Assembly (NCBI GenBank): GCA_002436105.1
Contig: DIXU01000009.1
Span: 186,001-250,000 of the forward strand
Direction: 5' to 3'
Source: Candidatus Aminicenantes bacterium UBA6072
GTDB lineage: Bacteria; Acidobacteriota; Aminicenantia; UBA2199
Length of the DNA: 64,000 nucleotides
A program made the translations under genes and the position numbers. Positions 47,814-56,305 of this stretch are shown here, one piece after another (position 1 is the first letter of the stretch; the number at the start of each line of letters is the position of its first letter). The notes beneath the pieces were generated by a model. It was not told the origin of the DNA. It saw only the letters and a list, made by a program, of their open reading frames with translations, and did no database searches.

Positions 47814-49214
47814 CTACCAATGCCGGCTGTCGGGGCCCAGTCCCTCCGGCTCGGGGACCTCGAGCGGATGCAGCTGCCGGCCGTTCAGGCGGTTCACTTC
47901 CCGGCGGATGGCCACGGCGGTGATGACCGCCGCGAAAACGTCGGCCAGCGGCCCGGCCAGCCAGATGCCGTCGATCTCCAGCGCCAGCGGCAGCAGCAGC
48001 ACCAACGGGATCAGCAGGATCACCTGGCGCAGCAGGTTGAGGATCATGGCCGTCCTGGCCTTGCCGATGGCCTGGAAAAAGTTGGAGCTGACCACCTGGA
48101 AGCCCACCACGGGAAAGGCGGCCAGCAGGATGCGCATGCCCCTGATCCCGATCGCCAGCAGGCGGGGATCGTCGCGGTTGAACAGCCCGATGATGGCGGC
48201 GGGAAACAGCTGCACCGCCAGGAACCCGGCCGTGGTGATGGCGGTGGCGGCGATCAGGGCGATCTTCAGCGTCCGCTTGACCCGCTGGAACTGCCGGGCG
48301 CCGTAATTGAAGCCGATGATCGGCTGCGCCGCCATGTTGACGGCGATCACGCCAAAGACGAACATCATCCCCGCGCCGTTGATGATGCCCATGGCGCCGA
48401 CGGCCAGGTCGCTGCCGTAGCGGATCAGCTGGATATTGAAGATGGCATGGATGACGCTGCCGGCCAGCTGCATGGCGAACGGCGCCATGCCGATGGCCAG
48501 GATCTCGCGCACGATCCGCCGGTCCAGGCGGAAATTCCTGGACCGCAGCCGCAGCAGGCTTTTCCTGCCGGTAAAATGGATCAGCACCCAGAAACTGGTA
48601 ACGGCCATGGAGATCACCGTGGCCAGGGCGGCGCCCGCCACCCCCATCTTGAAGACGAAGATGAAGATGGGGTCGAGGATGATGTTCATCACCGCGCCGA
48701 GGATCATGGTGGTCATCGCCGCCCGGGCATGCCCCTCAGCGCGGATGATGTTGTTCAGCCCGAAGCCTAAGCCCTGGAAAATGGTGCCCAGCAGGATGAT
48801 GGAAATATAGTCGCGGGCATGGCCCAGTGTTTCGGGACCGGCGCCAAACAGCGAAAGGATGGGGTCGCGCAGCAGCAGGCCCGATGCGGTCAACGCCAGC
48901 GAAACGCCCGCCAGCAGGACGAAGGCGTGGCCCAGGATCCTTTCGGCCTCTTCGCGTTTACGCTCGCCCAGGCGGATGGAGACCAGCGAGGCCGAGCCCA
49001 TGCCCACCAGCATGCCGAAGGCCATGACGACGATCATGATGGGGAACGTCACGGTCACGCCCGACAGGGCCAGCGCTCCCACCCCCTGGCCGATATAGAT
49101 CCGGTCCACGAGATTGTAGAGCATGTTGGCCAGCACGCCGATGATGGCGGGGACGAAGTATTTCCAGAGCAGCTTGCCGACCGGGGCCTGCCCCAGTTCC
49201 TTGGTATGGTCCAA
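47814..49214 (-). CDS. MATE-family efflux transporter
   Basis: A 466-residue inner-membrane transporter with twelve predicted membrane segments in two similar halves. MATE signatures are visible (NMLYNLVDRIYIGQGVGALALSGV near the N-terminus; QPIIGFNYGARQFQRVKR at the start of the second half). It exports cationic drugs or metabolites by sodium or proton antiport. The start is a TTG at 49214 with GGAG about 10 nt upstream. Confidence 0.93.
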   Translation of the reverse strand: MDHTKELGQAPVGKLLWKYFVPAIIGVLANMLYNLVDRIYIGQGVGALALSGVTVTFPIMIVVMAFGMLVGMGSASLVSIRLGERKREEAERILGHAFVLLAGVSLALTASGLLLRDPILSLFGAGPETLGHARDYISIILLGTIFQGLGFGLNNIIRAEGHARAAMTTMILGAVMNIILDPIFIFVFKMGVAGAALATVISMAVTSFWVLIHFTGRKSLLRLRSRNFRLDRRIVREILAIGMAPFAMQLAGSVIHAIFNIQLIRYGSDLAVGAMGIINGAGMMFVFGVIAVNMAAQPIIGFNYGARQFQRVKRTLKIALIAATAITTAGFLAVQLFPAAIIGLFNRDDPRLLAIGIRGMRILLAAFPVVGFQVVSSNFFQAIGKARTAMILNLLRQVILLIPLVLLLPLALEIDGIWLAGPLADVFAAVITAVAIRREVNRLNGRQLHPLEVPEPEGLGPDSRHW

Positions 49215-49279
49215 TCTGATCGCTCCAGGATGACGCGGCGGACGGTGCCGCCGGCGAAGGGGACTTCAGGTTACGATCA

Positions 49280-49308
49280 ATTATAGCGCAAAACCGGGCC
49301 CGGGTGAA
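49280..49308 (-). promoter_or_regulatory. Promoter for the MATE transporter gene
   Basis: On the minus strand, TTCACC (49303-49308) and a perfect TATAAT (49280-49285) are separated by 17 nt. A GC-rich hairpin followed by TTTT overlaps the promoter and could end the upstream EndoU transcript. Confidence 0.55.
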
Positions 49309-49335
49309 GCCCGGCTCGTTCCGTCCCCGGCCACC

Positions 49336-49677
49336 CTACTTGCGAGTACGATGGCGGGATGCATTCTCCAGCAATATCCGCCACTCGAGCAGCGCCCGGC
49401 GCAACGCGGCCGGAGAGAGGACCAGGTCGCGGCTGCGGCCGGATTCGGCATGGATGCGCGCCCGGCGCCGGCTGAGGGTCAGCGTGTGGGCGTTGCCGGT
49501 CATCTGCCAGCGCTTGCAGCGGCCGGCGGCGATGGCGGCGAGCGCCGCCAGCACCTCGTCGCACATGAGGATGCTGCCCTGGATGTCGGCCTCCAGGAAG
49601 CGGCCGAGCAGTCGCAGGCCGCGGCCCGTCTGCGCCCTGAGATCGCCGTCGTCATCGCGATAGAACCGGTAGGACAT
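49336..49677 (-). CDS. Candidate EndoU immunity protein, UPF0231/YacL-like
   Basis: A 113-residue soluble protein starting 2 nt after the stop of the secreted EndoU nuclease gene. The order SYRFYRDDDGDLRAQ, then LLGRFLEADI, CDEVLAAL, RWQMTGNAHTLTL and a C-terminal helix lines up by eye with YacL/UPF0231 (YEFLRD, GHW, LLDEV, WQRAGHEYTL). The lack of a signal peptide beside an exported toxin and the tight coupling suggest a cytoplasmic immunity role. That function is inference; an unrelated small housekeeping protein is the alternative. Confidence 0.62.
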   Translation of the reverse strand: MSYRFYRDDDGDLRAQTGRGLRLLGRFLEADIQGSILMCDEVLAALAAIAAGRCKRWQMTGNAHTLTLSRRRARIHAESGRSRDLVLSPAALRRALLEWRILLENASRHRTRK

Positions 49678-49679
49678 GG

Positions 49680-50201
49680 TCAGCTCCTGTCAGGGGAATA
49701 GATGGGATACGCGGTCTGGATGCGGCCGTTCCGGACGTAGCCCTCGATGGTGAAGCCGAGCCCCGAGGGGCCGCGGAAGCGCCCGCCGCGACGCTCTCCC
49801 CGGCGATGGGCGTTCAGGACGGCCGCGATCACCTGGGAACGCGCCAGGCGGTCCGGGAAAAAAGTCGAGAACTTGGTGCGATTGCGGCGGCCGATCCAGG
49901 CCACGGCGGTGTAGACGCCGAGGCGATTCGGCCGGTCGACGACGCGCGCAATGCCGCTGCCGTGCGGATCGACGCCGCCGGGACGGGAGTGGTAGCCGAC
50001 CGGCCTGCCGCGGCGGTTGATCTCGCCGGCGAAGACATGGGTGAGGTTGATGGCCGGCCGCGTAGCGGACCAGACGCGGGTGCGGTGGTCGATCGCCTTC
50101 TCCGGCGCCTGCCCGGGCCCGGGCAGATGCAACCCCTGGCCGGTCAGGAGCAGCCCGGGCAGCAGCGACAAGGCCAGCAGAAAAATCGACCAGCGCCTCA
50201 T
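49680..50201 (-). CDS. Secreted stand-alone EndoU-family RNase
   Basis: A 173-residue protein with an N-terminal signal (about 5-22, SIFLLALSLLPGLLLTGQG) and a bacterial EndoU domain. The domain shows HVFAGEINRRGRPVGYHSRPGG, VYTAVAWIG, KFSTFFPD, GRFRGPSGLGFTIEGY and TAYPIY. His55, His71 and Lys110 fit the His-His-Lys catalytic set known for EndoU toxins. In most bacteria this domain is the C-terminal tip of a large toxin; here it is an entire small exported protein. A small gene follows after 2 nt and may encode immunity. No Shine-Dalgarno is evident and a promoter lies 7 nt upstream. Confidence 0.88.
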   Translation of the reverse strand: MRRWSIFLLALSLLPGLLLTGQGLHLPGPGQAPEKAIDHRTRVWSATRPAINLTHVFAGEINRRGRPVGYHSRPGGVDPHGSGIARVVDRPNRLGVYTAVAWIGRRNRTKFSTFFPDRLARSQVIAAVLNAHRRGERRGGRFRGPSGLGFTIEGYVRNGRIQTAYPIYSPDRS

Positions 50202-50208
50202 GCGGGTC

Positions 50209-50237
50209 AGCCTATTCCGCCCGGATCGCAAAGTCAA
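50209..50237 (-). promoter_or_regulatory. Promoter giving a candidate leaderless EndoU transcript
   Basis: On the minus strand, TTGACT (50232-50237) and TAGGCT (50209-50214) are separated by 17 nt. The -10 is weak. Seven bases separate it from the ATG at 50201. Confidence 0.38.
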
Positions 50238-50394
50238 GCGCCAGCCCCGTTCACCTCCGCGCAAAAGCCCCCGCAATTCACATGGGGTTTCATGGTCATT
50301 CCACCCCTGGATCATGGAGACCTGAGCCATAAGGATCTCCTGATAACCATTGTCCATTCCCTGCCGTATCTGCAGGTAAATCAAGGAGGCTGTC

Positions 50395-52065
50395 ATGGCG
50401 ATCCGCTGGAAGATGGTGGCGTACCGGATTTTTCTCGGCTGGTTCCTGGTTTCAGGCGCCATGGGTGGAAATGCCCTTGCGGCGGCTGAGGACGAGGAAA
50501 ACCGGTTCAGCGAGCATGAATACCGGGGGCATTTGGAATTCCTGGCCGGCGACCTGCTCGAAGGCAGGGCCACGGCTGACCGGGGTGCCGCCCTGGCCGC
50601 CGCCTACCTCGCCGCCCAGTTCAAGACCCTGGGGCTGCAGCCCTATTCCAGCGAACATGGGTACCTGCAGCCCGTCCAGCTCAAGGGGTTCCGCACCGAC
50701 TACGGGACGGTGCGCTTCGCCCTGAACCGCGGCACGGACGAATGCCCGATCGAAGCGCTGGCGGAATTCTGCGTCACCAGCGAGGTGATGGCGGAGGAGA
50801 TCTCGGCCGACGACGAACTTCTCTTCGTGGGCTACGCCATCGAGGCGCCCGAATACAAGTGGGACGATTTCAAGGGGCAAGGCGTCGAGGGCAAGATCAT
50901 CGTCGCCCTGGTCAACGATCCCGACTTCAAGGCCACCCGCTTCGGCGGTGAATCGATGACCTATTACGGGCGCTGGACCTACAAGCTGGAGATGGCCCGG
51001 CGCAGGAAGGCCAAGGGGATCATTCTCATCCATCACGAGCGCGAAGCCACCTACGACTGGTCGGTGGTGCGCAACAGCTGGCTGGGCGAGCGCTTCACCT
51101 TCGCCGACCAGAAGGACGCGCCCCTGCAGATCTTCTCCTGGATCGCCCACGGCGCCCTCGAGCGGGCGCTGCAAGGCACAGGGCTCGACTACGCGACCCT
51201 GAAAAAAAAGGCCGACCACCGCAGGTTCAAGCCCATGGCCCTGCCCCTGCGCCTGAAAGCCTCCTTCCGGCAGAAGGCGCGCCAGGCGGAATGCCACAAC
51301 GTGATCGGCCTGATCCCCGGCAGCGATCCTTTGCTCAAGGATGAGATCGTCCTTTACACCGGCCACTTCGACCATTTCGGCATCGGCCTGCCCGACGAAA
51401 CGGGCGATCGCATATACAACGGGGCGCTGGACAACGCCAGCGGCACGGCCGCCCTGGTCTGCCTCGCCCGCGCCTTCGCCCAGTCTCCGGTCAAGCCCAG
51501 GCGGACCGTGGCCATCATGCCGGTGACCGGGGAGGAGATGGGACTGCTCGGCTCCACCTGGTTCGTCGAGCATCCCCCCTTCGACCTGAAAAAGATCGCC
51601 ATGGTGATCAACAAGGACTGCATGAACCATTTCGGGAAGTGCGATTCCTTTTCCGCTTTCCCCGTCGAATACAGCAGCGCCCTGGCCGCTGTGCAAGAGC
51701 TCGCCATCTCCAGGGGCTTGACGCTGCGGACCCGCTCCGTGGACAGGAGCGGCGGCGCATTCCGCAGCGATCACTTCCCCTTCATCGCCCGCGGCGTGCC
51801 GGCCATGTCCGTGGGCATGGGCGGAAAATTCATGGACCGCAGCGAGGACGAAGTCAGGGAAGTGCGGCGGAAGATCGGCTTCACCTACCACCAGGCCAGC
51901 GACAACGTCCATCCGTTGTGGGTCTATGACGGTGTCCTGCAGGAACTCGACCTGCTCTATGCCCTCGGGCGCCATTGGGCCGACGGCGCGGCCAAGCCGA
52001 CCCTGACCATCGACCGCAACAACCCGTTCCGGGCCACCCAGATCTGGTACGGGCTGGCCCCCTGA
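50395..52065 (+). CDS. Secreted M28-family zinc metallopeptidase
   Basis: A 556-residue exported peptidase. A signal peptide (about 1-31, ending ALAAA) is followed by the M28 catalytic domain with a PA-like insert (about 120-260). Two-zinc ligands are visible in order: TGHFDHFG, the bridging aspartate in NGALDNASGTAAL, the catalytic pair in TGEEMGLLGS, VINKDCMNHFG and SDHFPFIARGVPA. It is likely an aminopeptidase acting on imported or extracellular peptides. The ATG follows AAGGAGG. Confidence 0.93.
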   Translation: MAIRWKMVAYRIFLGWFLVSGAMGGNALAAAEDEENRFSEHEYRGHLEFLAGDLLEGRATADRGAALAAAYLAAQFKTLGLQPYSSEHGYLQPVQLKGFRTDYGTVRFALNRGTDECPIEALAEFCVTSEVMAEEISADDELLFVGYAIEAPEYKWDDFKGQGVEGKIIVALVNDPDFKATRFGGESMTYYGRWTYKLEMARRRKAKGIILIHHEREATYDWSVVRNSWLGERFTFADQKDAPLQIFSWIAHGALERALQGTGLDYATLKKKADHRRFKPMALPLRLKASFRQKARQAECHNVIGLIPGSDPLLKDEIVLYTGHFDHFGIGLPDETGDRIYNGALDNASGTAALVCLARAFAQSPVKPRRTVAIMPVTGEEMGLLGSTWFVEHPPFDLKKIAMVINKDCMNHFGKCDSFSAFPVEYSSALAAVQELAISRGLTLRTRSVDRSGGAFRSDHFPFIARGVPAMSVGMGGKFMDRSEDEVREVRRKIGFTYHQASDNVHPLWVYDGVLQELDLLYALGRHWADGAAKPTLTIDRNNPFRATQIWYGLAP

Positions 52066-52160
52066 CCCGGGCCGGGTGAGGTGGATGACGGTTCCGACCC
52101 GGAAAGTTTCCGCCATTCTTATCAGGTGGCCGCAAACCGCCGCCAATGGACGCATCCATT

Positions 52161-52189
52161 TCGTAAAAACTTTGTGTTCCTGCTAAAAT
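52161..52189 (+). promoter_or_regulatory. Promoter giving a candidate leaderless potassium channel transcript
   Basis: TAAAAT (52184-52189) lies 7 nt before the ATG at 52197, with a poor -35 (TCGTAA) 17 nt upstream. The gene has no Shine-Dalgarno. Confidence 0.33.
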
Positions 52190-52196
52190 AAAGCCG

Positions 52197-53174
52197 ATGA
52201 ACGAGCAAAGGAAAATCGCGTCCCTGTTTGCCATCCTGCTCCTGCTGATCGTCATCGACGTCATCGGCTACAGGATCATCGAGGGGGCGCCGCTCATGGA
52301 CGCCTTGTACATGACGGTGATCAGCATCACCACCGTGGGCTTCCGCGAGACCTTCAACCTGAGCGTGCAGGGAAAGCTGTTCACCATCTGGGTCATATTC
52401 AGCGGCCTGGGAACATTCTTCTACATCGCGGGCCGGATCGCCGAGAGCGTCCTCGAGGGCAACATCCGGCGCATCCTGGGGAGACGCAAAATGAAAACCA
52501 TGTCCCGACTCAAGAACCACCTGGTCGTCGCCGGCTTCGGCATCATGGGGGAGCAGGTATGCCGCGAGCTGCAGAAGCTGAAGATCAAGTTCATCGTCAT
52601 CGACAACCGCAACGAACGCTTCGCCGCTGCCGAGGAAAGGGGCTATAACGTGCTGCTCGGCGACGCCACCGACGAAGACATCCTGAAGCTGGCGGGAATC
52701 GACAGGGCCAGGACATTCATTTCCCTGCTTTCCTCGGATGCCGACAACATCTTCACCGTCCTGTCGGCGCGCGAAGTCAACCCCGCCGTGTTCATCATCG
52801 CCCGCGCCCTGGACACCAATAACCGCAACAAGCTGTTCAGAATCGGCGCCAACCGCGTCATCACCCCCTACGAACTGAGCTCGCGCCGCATCGTCAACAC
52901 GGTCCTGCGCCCCAACGTGGTGGAATTCATCGACCTGATGACTTTCGCGCCCCAGATGTCCCTTTCCATCGAGGAATTCACCATCCAGCCGGAATCTTTT
53001 TTCATCGGCAAGCAGATCAAGGACTCGGGGCTGCGCCAGAAGTACAACACCATCGTGATCGCCATCAAGCGCCAGGAAGAGATGTTCTTCAACCCCGCGC
53101 CCGATTTCATGATCCACGCCAGCGACATCCTGATCCTGGTCGGAGAGAAGGAAAAGCTGCTGGCGCTCGGCTGA
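52197..53174 (+). CDS. RCK-domain potassium channel (MthK-like)
   Basis: A 325-residue channel subunit. Two membrane helices flank a pore loop with the selectivity filter TTVGF at residues 45-49. A cytoplasmic RCK domain follows, starting HLVVAGFGIMGEQVC (about 107-121) with the nucleotide-binding fold and the acidic residue of FIVIDNRN, then an RCK-C region (about 240-325). This is the two-helix MthK-like design, in which ligand binding to the RCK ring opens the pore. Start: see the leaderless promoter. Confidence 0.93.
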   Translation: MNEQRKIASLFAILLLLIVIDVIGYRIIEGAPLMDALYMTVISITTVGFRETFNLSVQGKLFTIWVIFSGLGTFFYIAGRIAESVLEGNIRRILGRRKMKTMSRLKNHLVVAGFGIMGEQVCRELQKLKIKFIVIDNRNERFAAAEERGYNVLLGDATDEDILKLAGIDRARTFISLLSSDADNIFTVLSAREVNPAVFIIARALDTNNRNKLFRIGANRVITPYELSSRRIVNTVLRPNVVEFIDLMTFAPQMSLSIEEFTIQPESFFIGKQIKDSGLRQKYNTIVIAIKRQEEMFFNPAPDFMIHASDILILVGEKEKLLALG

Positions 53175-53312
53175 TCCTTATCCCGCTGCCGCGCGGCATT
53201 CAATGGTCATCGCTTCACTGCTCCCGGCGTTCTTCAATACCGGCAGGTTTCCTCGCTTCCCTGTATTCTTCTCATGATGGCATGGTAAACTTCCACTGGC
53301 ACAGGAGGGAAC

Positions 53313-54566
53313 ATGGAAAGCATGAAAAACTTCCGCAGCAGCGGATTGTTCACGGCCTTGCTGCTGGTTTATGCCCAAGTTACGGCCGTTGCCCAGGAAA
53401 AAGTCCCGCTCAAGGTCGCGCAAAAAAAGCCTGTGGCTCCCCTAACCCGGCACTTGACACTGTTTTCGCCGGCCGGGGGAGAAAACTGGGAAAAGGGCAC
53501 GTCGGTCACCGTCTTCTGGCAAAGTCATGGGATCCCCGGGCAGGCGGCGCTGGAGCTCTTCAAGGACCGGGAGCGGATCGCCCTGGTCTCCCGCGACATC
53601 CCGGTGAAGGACGGGGCCTACCGCTGGACCCTGGCCGGCGCCGAGGTCGTACCCGGAACCGGCTACCAGGTGCGGCTCACCACCCTCGACGACAGGCAAT
53701 CCTACGTCAGCCCTTTCTTTTCCGTTTCCGAACCCTACAGCGCAGCAACCGTCCGCAGGTACAGCCAGCTCGTCCGCCCGTTGTCCCCCCGGCCACTCCG
53801 GCGCTCCGAGCCGGTGACCCTGAAGATCACCAATCCCCGTTACCAGACCCACTGGGACCTCTTTGAAAACGTGCCCATCCAGTGGGAGAGCACCGGCCTC
53901 TCCCCGGACAACGAGATCATCGTGGTTCTGCACAAGGTCAGCACCCGCGGCAACATCATCATCGGCAAGGTCAAGAACAGCGGGGAATTCATCTACCAGG
54001 TCCCCTATCCCCGGGTGCTCTTCGGCCATGACCTGCGGCTGCTCCTGATCCCCCTCTCCGACCTCAACGCCGAGGCCCGCTCCGATCCCTTCGCCATCGA
54101 CCAACCGCGGGTGGACCTGATCCCCAACAGCCCCGCGGTCTCCTTTCACATGCCCCGTCGCCGTCCGCGGAAATGGTGGGAAGTGCTGGGGGACGTTTTC
54201 ACCGGGGGAATCATTTGGACGGTGAACGAGGCGGCCGAGCTGCGCAATCTTCTCGTCAACGGAGCCACCTTGGCGGTCGCGACCCAGGTTGTCCAGAAAG
54301 GCAGCGAGATACTGGCCGACGTGTCCGTGGACTGCCATATCCTCGAGGACGGCTTCAACGTGGCCTACGCCTTTCCCCGCCAGACGATCCCCATTCTGAA
54401 GCCCGACGCGCCCCGGGCACTGGCCTTTCGGGCCGCCACCCGCCCCATGGGCCTGAAGGCGGGGACCTACCTGCTGGAGGTGTCCATCGACCCGGAAAAC
54501 CGCCAGCACGAAGACCAGCGGATCCGCGGGAACAATCGTGTCAGGGTGGAGCTGAAAATAAAATAG
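53313..54566 (+). CDS. Exported protein with Kre9/KNH-like Ig domains
   Basis: A 417-residue secreted protein. The signal peptide spans about 1-28 (ending TAVAQ). A beta-sandwich domain of about 95 residues begins LFSPAGGENWEKGTSVTVFW, the same family as the SPNGGE repeats at the C-terminus of the DUF362 protein. A second similar domain (about 168-255) begins LKITNPRYQTHWDLF. The C-terminal third contains a short hydrophobic stretch and a beta-rich tail resembling a CARDB-type segment (TYLLEVSIDPENR). Cell-surface adhesion is plausible but unproven. A strong AGGAGGG site precedes it. Confidence 0.72.
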   Translation: MESMKNFRSSGLFTALLLVYAQVTAVAQEKVPLKVAQKKPVAPLTRHLTLFSPAGGENWEKGTSVTVFWQSHGIPGQAALELFKDRERIALVSRDIPVKDGAYRWTLAGAEVVPGTGYQVRLTTLDDRQSYVSPFFSVSEPYSAATVRRYSQLVRPLSPRPLRRSEPVTLKITNPRYQTHWDLFENVPIQWESTGLSPDNEIIVVLHKVSTRGNIIIGKVKNSGEFIYQVPYPRVLFGHDLRLLLIPLSDLNAEARSDPFAIDQPRVDLIPNSPAVSFHMPRRRPRKWWEVLGDVFTGGIIWTVNEAAELRNLLVNGATLAVATQVVQKGSEILADVSVDCHILEDGFNVAYAFPRQTIPILKPDAPRALAFRAATRPMGLKAGTYLLEVSIDPENRQHEDQRIRGNNRVRVELKIK

Positions 54567-54576
54567 GATCAAAAAC

Positions 54577-54852
54577 ATGACCCGGAGTGGTGCCATCGAT
54601 CCGGTCAAGGAGACCTGCCGCCTGATCCGCCTGGCCCGTTCCTATTGGGACGCGCACCGCAATCCTGCCTGCCGCACCCATCGCGCCATGGCCATGAAGC
54701 TGTACGAGAGCCTTTCCCGGGAGCAGAAGGAAAAAATCCCCCAGGCGCTGCGCGTCTGGCTGCGCTACCGCAGCGAAAAATACTTCGGCCCCGGCCGCAC
54801 GGCGCCGGGGACCGGGAGAAGAAAGAAAAAGAACAAGCCTTGTTTCAAATAG
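54577..54852 (+). CDS. Small basic protein of unknown function
   Basis: A 91-residue, strongly basic protein: helical middle (MAMKLYESLSREQKEKIPQAL, VWLRYRSEKYFG) and a Lys/Arg-rich tail (GRRKKKNK). It follows the previous gene by 10 nt, with TAGGAT as a weak ribosome-binding site, and overlaps the convergent gene by 8 nt. The basic tail suggests nucleic-acid contact, but no family is recognised. Confidence 0.55.
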   Translation: MTRSGAIDPVKETCRLIRLARSYWDAHRNPACRTHRAMAMKLYESLSREQKEKIPQALRVWLRYRSEKYFGPGRTAPGTGRRKKKNKPCFK

Positions 54853-55606
54853 GATAACTTTCACCAACCATCGATAGTACAGCCTGTCCTGCCGGATAAT
54901 ATTGATATTGAAGCACCCTGCCCAAATTCAGTTCTTTCAGCTTTAAACCCATCGGGTGTTCGCCAAACTCCAAACTGACATCCGATTGTTTCCTTGAAAT
55001 TCCGGCTCGACTCTCGCTATAGATTAATTCTGACCGCAGCAAACGATCTTGTTGCAAGGTTATTGGATACACGCGTTGCCTGGGAAAAGGGCTGAGATCC
55101 ATTTTCCTGGCTGACAGACTCAAAATATTCTTTCCTTCTGCGTCGACTTTGCAGTTTATCCATCGGTCGTCGCTTTTAAAATTGATATACGCTAGAAACT
55201 CTGGAAAATTAGCGCTCTCAACCCCTGTATCGCGAGCTATTTCAGTCGTGACCGGCAGATGAAGAAGATAGATCATGGGAACTTCCGGGGGGGTGCGCAG
55301 GATGCCTGTGAAAACGGGAGAAGCCTTGTCTAGAAAAAAAGGAACGCCGATCGATACGGCATTGTATGGGCCGATATCACTGTCTTTATGCTCGGAAGCA
55401 GTGATGGTGACGATGCAATGCCAGGGAGTCAGGCGAAACGGGTGCATTCTTTTAGAAGGCAAAATGCTTCTTACCGTATCCAGCGGAGCAAGCAGAAACA
55501 CGCCCAAGTAGGCAAGGTCCCGATAAAACAAAGGAAAGGGGACGTTCTTGGGGCCAATTTTTACGGGCGCTTGCTTCATGCCATCAAAGAAGTCTGTCTC
55601 CTGCAT
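54845..55606 (-). CDS. Acetoacetate decarboxylase-like fold protein
   Basis: A 253-residue protein that by eye resembles the acetoacetate decarboxylase-like family: PFPLFYRDLAYLGVFLLAPLDTVRSILP, then PWHCIVTITASEHKDSDIGPYNAVSIGVPF and a beta-rich C-terminus. The catalytic lysine of true decarboxylases is not evident, so activity is doubtful. Its base composition is clearly lower in GC than the flanking genes, suggesting recent acquisition. A good AGGAGG site precedes the ATG. A decayed piece of gatD lies just upstream. Confidence 0.65.
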   Translation of the reverse strand: MQETDFFDGMKQAPVKIGPKNVPFPLFYRDLAYLGVFLLAPLDTVRSILPSKRMHPFRLTPWHCIVTITASEHKDSDIGPYNAVSIGVPFFLDKASPVFTGILRTPPEVPMIYLLHLPVTTEIARDTGVESANFPEFLAYINFKSDDRWINCKVDAEGKNILSLSARKMDLSPFPRQRVYPITLQQDRLLRSELIYSESRAGISRKQSDVSLEFGEHPMGLKLKELNLGRVLQYQYYPAGQAVLSMVGESYPI

Positions 55607-55633
55607 AAACGCCTCCTTTCTTCATCGCATCGC

Positions 55634-55737
55634 CTACTTGTGAAACTTCCTGATGAACTCCTCGACCTCGGGGATGCGGCCCTGGAATATTAACTATCCA
55701 TTATAAGGCTCGCGCCCGGTGATCTCGCCGGCGATGG
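55634..55737 (-). pseudogene. Decayed duplicate of the gatD 3-prime end
   Basis: This stretch aligns without gaps to the last 104 nt of gatD (56306-56409), with 11 differences. In the gatD frame a TAT tyrosine codon has become TAG, so it cannot encode the tail. Homology stops sharply at 55737. It marks a partial duplication or recombination event exactly 672 nt from the intact copy. Confidence 0.9.
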
Positions 55738-55777
55738 AAACCATCAATCATCTCCTCGTCGACGCTTTGCCGATTCC

Positions 55778-56179
55778 CTAGTTTGCCGCGCTGCGGCATT
55801 GCAGTCCATGTGAGATCAGCGCCGCGACGAAAATTTCGAACAAACTCCAGGGAACGACGACCCACAAAAGAGCAAGGGGAAAGACCGCGGAGTTCCATTG
55901 CACGATCCAGGTCATGGCGAAAATGACGAGCCAAGAAAGAACGATGGTTGGCAAAATGCCGAATTTCTTGGACAGGAAAACGACCAGGACTGCCGCCAGC
56001 ACGCCCCATAGTACCCAAAGGATGTTGATGAGCGGCGTGTTGGGATACTCCAGGCCCATTCCCTTGTAAAGCGCTTCGAATCTAGGCCTCGCGAACAGCA
56101 TCCATCTGACGGTTCCCGAAAAATTGATCCAGACCGCAACCAGCAGGACCTGCCACCCGGTTTTTGCCTTGATTGCCAT
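55778..56179 (-). CDS. Small four-helix membrane protein of unknown function
   Basis: A 133-residue protein with four predicted membrane segments (about 9-28, 50-70, 74-94, 97-122) and few charged loops, ending in a short Cys-containing tail. Possibly DUF1761-like by layout, but this is uncertain. Lower GC than the neighbours, like the gene at 54.8 kb. The start at 56179 follows AAGGAGGG. It lies between the intact and decayed copies of the gatD end. Confidence 0.62.
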   Translation of the reverse strand: MAIKAKTGWQVLLVAVWINFSGTVRWMLFARPRFEALYKGMGLEYPNTPLINILWVLWGVLAAVLVVFLSKKFGILPTIVLSWLVIFAMTWIVQWNSAVFPLALLWVVVPWSLFEIFVAALISHGLQCRSAAN

Positions 56180-56254
56180 CGTCCCTCCTTGGTTCAAAAC
56201 AGAGAAGCCAACAGCGACCCGGTAAAATGGATCGCGGCTCTCCTCGTTGCACCA

Positions 56255-56284
56255 AGAATAATTCCTTCAATTGAGGAAAGTCAA
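56255..56284 (-). promoter_or_regulatory. Promoter for the small membrane protein gene at 55.8 kb
   Basis: On the minus strand, TTGACT (56279-56284) and TATTCT (56255-56260) are separated by 18 nt, located just after the gatD stop. Confidence 0.42.
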
Positions 56285-56305
56285 GATTCAGCCAGATCAA
56301 TCAAC

